Positions 1 through 9,800 of a stretch of DNA of 39,780 nt are shown in pieces; position 1 is the stretch's first letter; the number at the start of each line of letters is the position of its first letter. The notes under the pieces are model-generated. The model searched no databases and was not told the DNA's origin. It saw only the letters and a list, made by a program, of their open reading frames with translations. Made by a program: the position numbers and the translations under genes. This DNA comes from Brachionus plicatilis. Its lineage: Eukaryota > Rotifera > Eurotatoria > Ploima > Brachionidae. The stretch covers positions 548,323-588,102 of the forward strand of contig QEOQ01000515.1 of NCBI GenBank assembly GCA_010279815.1. The letters run 5' to 3'.

Positions 1-398
1 GTCAGGCTTGTCCCATTGAGCTCTTTCAGTTTTGCGATTGTAAAAGTAAATTTTTCCATTTGAACTCAAAAATTCTGACCAGTCGCCAAATGACCTAAGT
101 GGCTGTTTCATCTAAACAGTTAATTGCTGTAAAAAGCTTGTTTTCAAAAAAGGCGTTTGCTTACGTCAGACGATGACTGAAATGAGGAGACGCCTTTTTT
201 GTCGCGGCTTGAATTTCTGTACATCTGATTAAATGTGTCCGGGTACTGAAAATGGCCATTGGAATCTGAAGTTGGAGGAATTAAAAAAAAAATGGTTGAA
301 AAAAAATTTGTTATCAATATTTTACAGTAGTCTTCTTCGCTTGATTTACGTCTGTTGTTGTATCGTCGATCAAATTCTTTGCCAGACATATTTGGCAT
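1..398 (-). CDS. WAC: WAC-like WW-domain protein, 5' part (gene continues off left edge)
   Basis: Three exons on the minus strand: 398-326 (ATG at 398, a second in-frame ATG at 389), 265-165 and 111-1. They are separated by 60 and 53 bp GT-AG introns that keep one frame. Exon 1 encodes a basic, polar start (MPNMSGKEFDRRYNNRR). Exon 2 is polar and Ser-rich. Exon 3 carries a WW domain, seen as GDWSEFLSSNGK, then IYFYNRKTERAQWDKP: both signature tryptophans, the aromatic YFY block, and the final proline. The first-strand sequence DWSE..SSNGK.Y.YN.KTE..QW.KP is closest to WAC, the adaptor that recruits RNF20/40 for H2B ubiquitination and binds RNA polymerase II; this is family knowledge. A low-complexity N-terminus before a single WW domain also fits WAC. 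SETD2- or PRPF40-type WW proteins are alternatives because the rest of the gene lies outside the window. The WW call is firm; the gene name is moderate. Confidence 0.6.
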
Positions 399-826
399 TT
401 TTTTATTTTTTGGAAAAAGTTTTATTTTTTCGCAAAGAAAATTACTAGAAAATTTAGACAGCTAGGAAAAGACTTGGTGGTCAAATCGGTGCCTTTTGGT
501 ATCTATTTTCAAATTATTTACGATTTCAAATTAATTAATGATAATTTTTTTTCTTTCTAATTCTTGCAAAATTCCAAAATTTCCCTCTTCTTTCTAGAGA
601 TCTACAATAGATGTTAAAATTAGCTTTGCATTATTTATGATTATTTTCAAAGACTATTTATTTGACACGACCTCTTTTTGCTGCTGCAAAATTTACTTGA
701 CAATTTGTTGCTAATCATTTGCATTCGAATTGAGATTAAAATACAAAACGAAGTATTTTTTTAATAATAGAGGAAAAAAAATTTTAGTGATGTTAATCGA
801 TCGAAATTTTGGATTTGATCTTAAAG
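399..826. other. Upstream region of the WAC-like gene, no gene seen
   Basis: AT-rich sequence upstream of the minus-strand WAC-like gene, which should hold its promoter and 5' UTR. I see no coding pattern, RNA gene or clear repeat. The plus-strand open frame that reaches 448 is the antisense of WAC-like exon 1. Confidence 0.4.
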
Positions 827-1040
827 CATTCAGGTAAAGTTTATTCACAAATTCAAATTTATAACTATAATATCCATTCATTCAAATTGAAATAATTTTA
901 TTTTTCTACTTTAATAAATTTTAAATTCTAAAAAAGTTATTTTTTTTTGTCCTTAAAATTAAGTTTTTATTAAAATCAATTAAAATATTTAAACCTATTA
1001 AAGTTCAATAAAAAGGGACATTTTAAAATTTAAAATATAA
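827..1040 (+). repeat. Dispersed direct repeat, copy A
   Basis: About 210 bp that recurs in the same orientation at 17619-17830. Shared blocks include ATTCACAAATTCAAATTTAT, ATATCCATTCATTCAAA, AAAATCAATTAAAATATT and the end TAAAAAGGGACATTTTAAAA, with scattered substitutions and small indels. It has no coding content and no inverted ends that I could see. It is probably a transposon fragment or an untranslated end of one. Confidence 0.75.
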
Positions 1041-1353
1041 AATGGTCATTAAAAAATATAAAAAAGTTTTTAATCACTGCGAGAGTCTACTGTCAAAGGA
1101 AATTATTTATTCAAGTAGTATCCTCATTCATATTCAGACGTTTTTCCTCTAAAATTATTTTATATTTAGATAGACACATGCTTGACTATTCAAGAAGAAT
1201 GTGCTTCAAAAATTTATAAAATCAAGGATAAGATATGAGAGAGAAGAAGAACAGGCCAGAGAATTGAGAATGATATTTGACACGAAGGACCGAAGCACCA
1301 AAGAAAATTTTTGAAAATTTACATCTGCCTTGGAATAATTAATACATTTTTAT

Positions 1354-1706
1354 ACATTATACATTTTTTACCTTATATTTATATGGTATTTTTTTAAGTA
1401 AAAATTATATATTTTTTTTTGACATATAATTAATACTTTTAATATTTTCATTCACTTAATTTTTTTTTTCTACTAAAAATTATTTTCATTATTAATTTTT
1501 CATTGAACAAAATAAATCTAAATATTTAAAAATATATTCAAACTTTTTATTTTGATTATTAAAAGATTATTAATAAATGGATAATGATTAAAAATTAAAA
1601 AAAAAAATTAAGTGAATTAGAATATTAAAAGTATTATTGATACGTCAAAAAAAATATATAAAATTTACTTTAAAAAATGCTTTATAAATCTAAGGTAAAA
1701 AATGTA
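1354..1706. mobile_element. Foldback (inverted-repeat) element
   Basis: Arms of about 140 bp read as reverse complements. The left arm begins TACATTTTTTACCTTA and the right arm ends TAAGGTAAAAAATGTA. Both arms also share TTTTTGAC(A/G)TAT, ATACTTTTAATATT and TTCACTTAATTTTTTTT. The loop is short. The right end abuts a LINE fragment whose frame stops matching retroelement sequence near 1707, so the element probably landed in, or truncated, that LINE. I could not define a target-site duplication. Confidence 0.7.
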
Positions 1707-2150
1707 TTCATGAAATAAAAATCTTGCCAATTCGCTTTTTTTAGCTTCGGAAGAACAAGCTCTTATTTGGTAGAAAGTTTTGAACTTTTCCTTTGTGGCT
1801 GCTTCTATAACGGCATTAGACCATTTTGGTTTGGATTTAGCTGAGTTGAATATTTTATTTGCTGAATTGATTGGAATATTTGCTTCCACTGCTAGGTTAC
1901 AAGTTTCGTTGAAATCATCATAAATATGGTCTATGTCCTTCAAATTCGAGAAAGAGAGCCAGTCGACCGATTTTATGTGAGCATCAATAGAATCATAGTT
2001 ACCTTTATGAAATTTAAATTTTCGCGCATAGTTCACAATTTCTTTAACTTTGTTATCCAGTATAAACTCGAAGGTGAGAGTGAGATGAAGCCTGTTTCTT
2101 TCGGTAAATCCCAGAAGCGGTCCATAGTTTTTAGCAAAAATTTTATATTA
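1707..2150 (-). pseudogene. LINE fragment: C-terminal end of the endonuclease (EEP) domain and linker
   Basis: A continuous minus-strand frame reads PLLGFTERN, then LTLTFEFIL, then NYARKFKFHKGNYD and WLSFSNLKDIDHIYDDF. This is the pattern that follows the SDH box in APE-type non-LTR retrotransposons of the jockey/CR1 kind (LxFEF, then a YxFxKGNYD block, then a tail rich in Lys and Trp before the reverse transcriptase). The SDH itself appears degraded (TERN). There is no reverse transcriptase downstream because the frame runs into the foldback element at 1706. It is a dead fragment. Confidence 0.7.
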
Positions 2151-2273
2151 TTTTGTTTAATTTATTTCTAAAATTTTTTTGAGCACAAAATTTTTGGTTT
2201 TTATTAATAAATTCACCTAAAAAGAATATCACAATTAACTTATGTGAATTGTTTAAAAATCATGTTTTAATAT

Positions 2274-3539
2274 GGGAGGTGTTTATTCGATCTCTAAAAT
2301 TACTTAATCGATCACTAATATTTTTTTATCTCTTATTTTACTAAATACCCTTAACTTATATTTATTAATCTGTCTCCCAAATTAAATAAAACAGCAACTA
2401 ATTTTACTTAAAGTATCTCTTATATTTATTTATTAAATTTATTTAAAAAAAAAAGAATTATAAAAAATTTCAAAAAATTTCAAATAAAATAATATCTTAT
2501 AAGTTTTTTCTTGGTCTACCTCTACCTCTCTTTAGTGGAGCTTCTACTTTCTTACTTATATTACTGCTGGTTGATGCTTGCACTACTTTTTCAGCTTCCT
2601 TATCGATTGTTTTTTTGTTCTTTTTTGTTGGTATGACTGTTTCTTGTGGAGTTTCTTCCTCTACTTCTGTTATCTTTCGCTTTAGAACTTTGATTGAGCT
2701 GACAACTCTCTCTTCTTTATCTGCTTCTGATTGGTACTCAAGCGCCTTTTTAGACTTACACGGTCTACCTCTTCGATGTTATTTAGAAGGACAAGCGGCA
2801 ATTGAACACCTTTTTCTAGTAAGTCCTCTATATATTCCTTGGTCTCTTTGTTAATACCATGTCCACTGTTGGCAATCTCATCATGATTGTGTTGATCCTT
2901 TGTTTTAAATAAAGCCACTGATAGATTTTCACTTTTATAAAGTAAATAAATTGCAGCTGCGCATTGAGGTCCTTTTCTCTTAACTAGGTTGCATCGATAA
3001 TCAACTCTTAAACCGGCCTCAGTTTCACTACTTTTCAGAGAAGATCAAATCTTTTCATTATCTAACCAGTCTTTGGATGCTTCTTGATCGTCGAATGTTC
3101 TCTCATAGATCCAGTTCTTCCAGGTTCTTTTCTTTTTATTGGATTTTTGAACCTCGTCTTCAGATTCTGATTCAGAAGTTACATAGTCATCAACTACTCG
3201 ATACTCACTATCAGACATGTCAATACTTTGATAAAACTTAGATCACATTAGATCATCTTTAATATCCACAAAAAAAAACTCTCACAGGAGATAATTAAAT
3301 TAAATCAAGAGATAATTTCAACTGTTCATTAATTAAGTTAAGAGCTATATTCATCATAATCATACTCATCTTCAGTAAATTTAGTGACAAAAAAACTCAG
3401 GATACATAAATATTTATTATTAGAGACAGTTAATTAATCAAATTAATCGAATAATTAATATTATAGATAGAAAAAATAAAATAATATATTTTATTAAGTG
3501 ATCGTTTAAGTAATGTAAGAGATCGATTAATAATACCCC
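2274..3539 (-). mobile_element. MULE-like transposon with 9 bp target duplication and GATC-motif inverted repeats
   Basis: Flanked by perfect 9 bp direct repeats TTTTAATAT at 2265-2273 and 3540-3548. The left end GGGAGGTGTTTATTCGATCT matches the inverted right end GGGGTATTATTAATCGATCT, and the match continues through TTACTTAATCGATCACT for at least 50 bp. The arms repeat a GATC(A/T)CT / AG(A/T)GATCG motif. It contains a broken gene for a zinc-finger/AT-hook protein on the minus strand. A 9 bp duplication with GG-starting ends points to a Mutator-like element; that class is inference, since no DDE transposase is present. Confidence 0.88.
2497..3218 (-). pseudogene. FLYWCH/FAR1-like zinc-finger protein with C-terminal AT-hook, transposon-borne, broken
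   Basis: Starts at ATG 3218 (MSDSEYRVVDDYVTSESESE, acidic). A basic KKKR block and WKNWIYERTFDD follow, then a zinc-finger-like stretch: YRCNLVKRKGPQCAAA and later FKTKDQHNHDE. That C..C...HxH spacing is typical of FLYWCH and FAR1/MULE N-terminal DNA-binding domains. A coiled, charged region precedes the end, KRGRGRPRKN, a textbook AT-hook at about 2506-2535. Breaks: an in-frame TGA at 3045-3047, at a position where Trp is likely, and a frameshift near 2690 after which the frame is open to TAA at 2497. It lies wholly inside the element with the 9 bp target duplication, so it travelled with it. It may have been an accessory DNA-binding protein rather than a transposase, as no catalytic DDE region is visible. 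Confidence 0.75.
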
Positions 3540-3548
3540 TTTTAATAT

Positions 3549-3882
3549 TACATTCAAAAAGAAATTTAAACAAATAATTTTATTTATTCATAATTATTTT
3601 TTTATAATTTTTTTATATATTTTAATTCTATTCTTAAAATAAGTTCGAACTTGGACTTATTTAAGAATTGTGACTTTTAAACATTTTTGCTTACTGCGTA
3701 CTTAATTAGAGTCAACTTAAACTGATCATCTTAAATCGAATTTTTTTTGTTAATTTCAACTTTGTTTTTTTTTTAAATAAGACAAAAATTTGAAATCAAT
3801 AAGTTGCCATGGAAACTTATTTTTGTAAATCAAAATTAAAATTTTCGAACAAGCTGATACAGATTGAATCTAAATTTAAAGT
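3549..3882. other. Upstream region of IQCK, no gene seen
   Basis: AT-rich sequence between the MULE-like element and the IQCK start codon. It should contain the IQCK promoter and 5' UTR. I recognise no motif in it. Confidence 0.35.
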
Positions 3883-6800
3883 ATGCCTGTCCTTAAAATC
3901 AAAGAGACCAAGAACTTATGGGAGGAAATCTGCCATGGTATTAGCTTTTATTGACAAAATCAAATAGACTAAAAAAATTTCAAATTGAAGAGTTTGCAAA
4001 AAAAAGAAGTGTTCAAGACAAAAAAGACGATATTCAAGAGTTTGATCCTTCAAAGCATAGTGCTGTTTTTTACGGATTTTCATTTGATAAAAACATACTA
4101 GATGACGAAAGTTTAATCGTAATCTAGTAAATTTAATTATGATTTTGGATAAAATTTTTTGTCTTCAGAAGGATGTTGACGCATCGGCTTCTCACCCAGC
4201 TTGTTTCGGATATAGTTTGGAAAAATTTATGCCCAAAAGTTCGCTTAATAATCAAAAAACTAGCACCAAAGACAAAAATGAATGCACCGAAAGGGAATTC
4301 ATTGAAAATTTTGTCTTTCCGACTCTTTTGCCAGCATTGGAGCAAATGCTTTGCGAAGCAAAAATGCATAAATGCTTTGAGGTATGCTTTATTGAACCTT
4401 TGTATTTATTTTTTAAATACTAATTAAAAAAATTTAAGAGAAAAAGAACCGCTTTCAATGCATGTGATTTTTTGACAACTTTCTTATATCAGTAAATTTT
4501 CTAGAAATTAATCAATTAATTTATTTATTTGTTTTAAAAAATTTTACATTTTAAAGAAACAATCCGTTTGTCGATGAAACCGAAGCCCAAATTCGAAAAT
4601 CCATAACTTTGAATGAAATACCTTTTGCTAAAGAGTGGCTAGAATTACAGTAATTTTATCTTTAAAATTAAAATTAAAAATAACACTAAAAAAAACACCA
4701 CATAGGATACCAAATTTTTTAAAATAAGGTTCCGGCAATTTAAAACTGTTGCACTATCAGACTTTTTCAAATTAAATATTAGATTCGGAATCTAAGCCCA
4801 AAAATAACAGAAATGTATTTCTTATATTTCCGAAATTACATGGTTTAATTTTTTGTGTTTGAATTACAAAATGTATCCAAGGTTGAAATAACATTGAAAA
4901 AGTGCCATGATTCAAATATTTTTTTTCTATTTCAAAAAAAAAATTATTTTAAGATAATTTTGCAAGCATTTTCATATTTGAAATTAAACTCTTTAGTGAA
5001 ATAAAATTAATTTAATTTGTATTTGAAAATTTTAAAAAAATAGGGTCTTACCTGTTTCATGACAAGTTAGTCGGTACCGGTTTGGTGACCACTCTGGTCA
5101 TAAAAGTTTATGACCATGTTTTTTTGTGACCAAGAAAAAAAATTGTGAACAAGAATAAAATTGAGTGACCAGGAAAAAAATTGGGTGACCAGGAAAAAAA
5201 ATGTGTGACCAGAATTTTTTTTTTTATTAATAAAATCTTAATAAATATTTGAATTCTTTAAGAGTAAATTTTAATGACCGAATTAAAAAAAAAATAAAAA
5301 ATATGAATATCATTTATTTTTATCAACTCTTGACTGATGCATTTTCAGACTTTTTCGCCCTCAAAAAATCGACCACAATCAGAACATTCAACTGGATTTT
5401 TTTTCCCACTAAAAACTTTCTTTATTTCGATCTGTACATCTTCGGAGGCTTCAGATATCTCTTGTGATTTTTTTTCGTAATAATTTGATTTCGATTTTGC
5501 ATCAAGTAAAGTAATATTTTTGAACTTGTTAGTTATTAAGTTATTGTACAAAAATTTATTTGAAATTTATTTCAAAATTGATTAATATTTTTTAACAATA
5601 TTTTAGAAATCAAAATAAAATTTATCCAATCTGACCAGCATTTCTTTTTGTGACCAGGAATTTTTCTTTGTGACCAAAAAACTGGTCACAAAAACCCTGG
5701 TCATAAACTTTTATGACCAGAGTGGTCACCAAACCGGTATCAACTAACTTGGTCACAAATTTTGTGACCAACTGGTCATGAAAAAGGTAAGACTCAAAAA
5801 ATATCGAAAATGTTTTATTTAACGTATGTGAACAAAATCAAATAAAGCTATTTAATAGAATGTCTAATTCTCGAAACAGATATAAAAATAAACAATTGAA
5901 GTTAATGATTTTTATGTTTTTTCTTTAAATAAATTGCCTTTGCTCCGATCTAGTTGACCTGGTATTACCCTTTCAACAATCTTAAATAAATCTTTACCGT
6001 TTGACATAAATAATAAAAAATAAAGAAAATTAAAATAAATTTTTCATCCTTCAAGTGTTTGACTTTACGTAATTATTTTTTTATCTATCTTATTTTTTAA
6101 CATTACATTTAGCTTTTTTCTATATAGTAACATGGCCTAACCGGGTGAGTTTTTGGCATAAATAGGTGATACCCCATTAACCCCTTTGCCCCTGAAATTC
6201 ACACCAAAAAAGAACTCATGTTATTTTTTTATCAATCTTATTCAAATTTTAGGGTGACGTTCTTGATTCTCTTTGGAACTTATAGGCTAAATAGGTAATT
6301 TGGAATAAATAAAATTCACCAGCTTTGACCAATTCTCCCAAATACATAATTTGTTCCAAAATCACCCCTTTTGACAAAATTAATTTTTGAGTCTAAATTT
6401 GGAGGCTAAGATAAAATAATCAATGAAAAAAGGATCGTTTTTTATAAATTTTGGCTCCTGAAAAATATAAAAAATATAAAATCTTAGGAAAATTTATTAG
6501 TTTTCAGCTAGAAAAAAACGAAATTTAAAAGTTGTCACCCCATTCACACATTAAATAATTGCCCCATCTTACTGTATAGATGAAAAAATATCAAAATAGG
6601 AGAACTATTTTTAGATTAGCTGAACTTATAGTTCATAAAAACCTGAGATCAAGAATTGCTCCAGTAATAGATGTACCATAGTTTTTTCTTTATAAATTTT
6701 GACTTTAGTGATAATTGACGTTCGTTTGATGCATTTTAACAAAAACTCAATTTATAAAAAATTTGGCTTCATCATATCACAAACCAATAGTCAAAATTTA

Positions 6801-9800
6801 TAAAAAGAAAAATTTTTCACGCTTAACTTAAATTATTTTTTTATTTGAAACATAGCTCTTTTCAATGTTATTTCAACATTGAATACATTTTGTAATTTAA
6901 ACACAAAAAATTAAAACAAATATTAAAACATATTTTTGCGGGATAAAAAACAATTAAAAAATGCATCACACTAACTTAAAATAATAAACTAGATGAAGCA
7001 GAGCTTTAAATATGCGAGTAACGAGACGTTATTTAATAGTTTTGAATGTGGTCAGAGCAAACAAGTACATTTGGCGAGAGGCTTTTTGCGGTCATTTTTT
7101 GACCGTATTTTCGAAAACCCGTATAATAAGGATTGTCAAAAATACCGTCAACTTTTTGGTCAACGGTCATTAGTCCGGCCAAAAATTTCGAAATGCCATT
7201 TTTAGCCGTATTTTTTTAATGGAAATTTTTTTAAAAATTTTCTCAAAAGGTATTCGGGAATGGCCTATATTTCTTTCTTCAGATAATTTTTCTTTATAAT
7301 TGCAAAATAAATTTTTATCAGAAAGAGGAATATAGGATTTGCATTGAAAATTTGCCTCATTTCAATTTTTTATTAGATCTTTCATTTTTTTTATTTTTAT
7401 AATAAAGATACCTTTTTTAAACTTTATTCGGAATATTTAAAATATTTTTCCAGTTTTTGAAAAAGTATGACACAACTAATGACTCAAAATTTTTAATCAA
7501 AGACTTAAATATTTAAAGAGCTTTATTTGAAATATTTTAGCTGATACAACATTAAGTTACTCAAAAAAGATCTTAAAACTGTCCTATAATGTTCGAATTT
7601 TAGAATAAATTGCTTAAACAATTATTAAAATATTTAAAAGAAAGATATTAACTATTCTAAAATAAAGTGCTGATTTTATACTAGGATTTTTGAAAATTTA
7701 ACGTAATTTTTCGAAAAATTACGTATGTAAGAAAAGGTTAAATTACGAAAAATTACGAAAATTTCGAAAAATTACTTAAAATTACTTAAAATTACCAAAA
7801 TCCAAGTATCAGATCAGCACTGTATTTTGCAGACTTTTTTAGGATCATAATATTTAATTCGTAAAGATTAGTTGTTCAAATGATAAATTTTATTTTTTTT
7901 TTGTTTATTGTATCAAGCCAAAGGCTTATGCTAAAACGCCTGTTTTTTACTAAAACACGGACCGCGGTCGGATGGTTTAAGAGAATTACCTAAGCAACAA
8001 AAGAAAAAGTCATCTAGCTCTTATTTTTAAAAGCTGAAAACCTAAAAATATATTTTTTTTGGTAAAATTCTTCAATTTAAATAATTGATACTTAGGATAC
8101 ACCGTTTTTTAGATAATTAGAATCTCCACATTCTAACATAAAAAATATAAATTTGTTTGCTCTCGTTCAAAATTTAAATTACTTTTAATTTCAAAAAAGC
8201 TAATTTTTTATTTAATTTAAAAAGAGCTTGAAGAATTTAAATCGATAAAAATGATCGGCTTAAAAGTAGTTGTACTTGTTCTGGCTAAAAAACTTCTTCT
8301 ATAATCATTTTAAAGCGTTGTCCAGTAGGCTAAATCTCTGCCAAGTGCCTATACAAACAAATTGTTTACCAATAGATTAAAAAAATAAACAAAGAATAAT
8401 TTTTCTGTAAACAAAGAAATTAGCTTCAAAAAAAATAGCTTTTAAAAAATGATATAGCTGCAAAAAAATGCATGTTTTTTTGGATCTTACTGGATATGTG
8501 ACCAATCTTATTTTTTTAAATATAAAATAGAAATTAGTTTTCTAGAATCTATATTTAAAATTCAAAATTTCCTGTAAATTTTTCTTAATTTTTTTTAAAA
8601 TTACAAATATATGTGACCTTAATTGAATTTTTATGACAAAGTAAAAAAATTAAGTGACCAATATTTTTAAAATTTGTACCAAAAATTTGACTAGCTTGGT
8701 AACATAGTATGTGACCAGGTAAAAAAAATGCCTGATCATATATTCGACATGTTATGTGACCCGCCTGGGAGAGGAAAACATAAGAGGCACGACTCGTTTT
8801 TTTTTATTTGCTAATAAAAAAAATTAGCTGATGAATAGAAATATTCTCTTCAAGAATCCTAAAATAAATTTTTTAACAAAAATAATAATTTATTTATATT
8901 TTAACGAAATAAAATAAAAATTATTGTTTGGAAAAAGTTATTTAAGGGGCTGTCCGCCACAAAGTAGACCGCATTTTTGACTGCCCCTTTTTTCCTGACG
9001 GTATTTTATTACGGTCCAAAATTTAGACCGCTAAGCATATTTTTTTTGACCTTTTTCTCTTTGCCAATAAAAATTATATAAATAGCTAATTAAAAATTCA
9101 TCTTTTCAGTATCCAATTAATTCTATCAATAAGTCAATTTTTAGAAATGATTAATTAATCTAAATTTTGGACCGTAATAAAATACCGTCAGGAAAAAAGG
9201 GGCAGTCAAAAATGCGGTCTACTTTGTGGCGGACAGCCCCTTAAATAACTTTTTCCAAACAATAATTTTTATTTTATTTCGTTAAAATATAAATAAATTA
9301 TTATTTTTTTTAAAAAATTTATTTTAGGATTCTTGAAGAGAATGTTTCTATTCATCAGCTAATTTTTTTTATTAGCAAATAAAAAAAAACGAGTCGTCGA
9401 GACTTGGGACTTTTAAACAACTCTGTTTTGTAGAACTAGAAACCAAGTGGTCAAAGTGGTTGTAATTTTGATTTTAAAAAAATCATTAGAAAGTTAAGCA
9501 ACGGGTCAAATAAATCTTCCGAAAACCAGGAGAAATGTAATTATTTTTCGAAAACTCATTAATTCTAATCAGCCTTCAATTTACTTTTATCTTTAATTCA
9601 TTCTCAATGTAGAGTCAGAGTGTTTTTGAATGATGTACTTAAAAAGAAGAACTAGCATCCTTTTATAGTTTTAACAAATAGACGTTATAAAACTCTTCTA
9701 GCTTAGGGATCTCAAAATTCCTTTACTTTAGGAAAGTAAAAGAGACTGAGTAATAAAACAGATACTTTTGATACTTTATTTTGCATTCATAGAAATGATA

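Larger units (their letters stand above)
4820..6930. repeat. Widely spaced inverted repeat enclosing two other elements
   Basis: About 65 bp at 4853-4916 (TTTTTTGTGTTTGAATTACA, then AATGTAT..., then GTTGAAATAACATTGAAAA) is the reverse complement of 6842-6912, with about 85% identity by eye and weaker similarity extending outwards. The interval holds the GTGACCA foldback element (5043-5795) and the TA-flanked element (6125-6574). This looks like the arms of an older ~2 kb element that later received two insertions. No target duplication could be read. Confidence 0.55.

Noticed and set aside
2615..2854. Plus-strand 79-residue open frame
   Set aside because: It is the antisense of the zinc-finger/AT-hook pseudogene, whose minus-strand frame has clear domain motifs.
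3938..3967. Alternative 30 bp first intron in IQCK
   Set aside because: The acceptor at 3990 gives 53 bp and restores ICHEFAKK in phase, matching IQCK; the 30 bp version breaks the frame.
4133..4427. Three overlapping open frames around IQCK exon 3
   Set aside because: Only the frame reading [17 protein letters not shown] matches IQCK and splices in phase; the others are shadows.
5135..5215. Tandem GTGACCAGGAAAAAAATT units that look array-like
   Set aside because: The units vary in length and form part of an inverted-repeat arm in an animal genome, so this is not a CRISPR array.
6993..7205. Plus-strand 70-residue frame
   Set aside because: No recognisable domain, no splice partners, and it lies within the IQCK intron in repeat-like sequence (GACCGTATTT copies).
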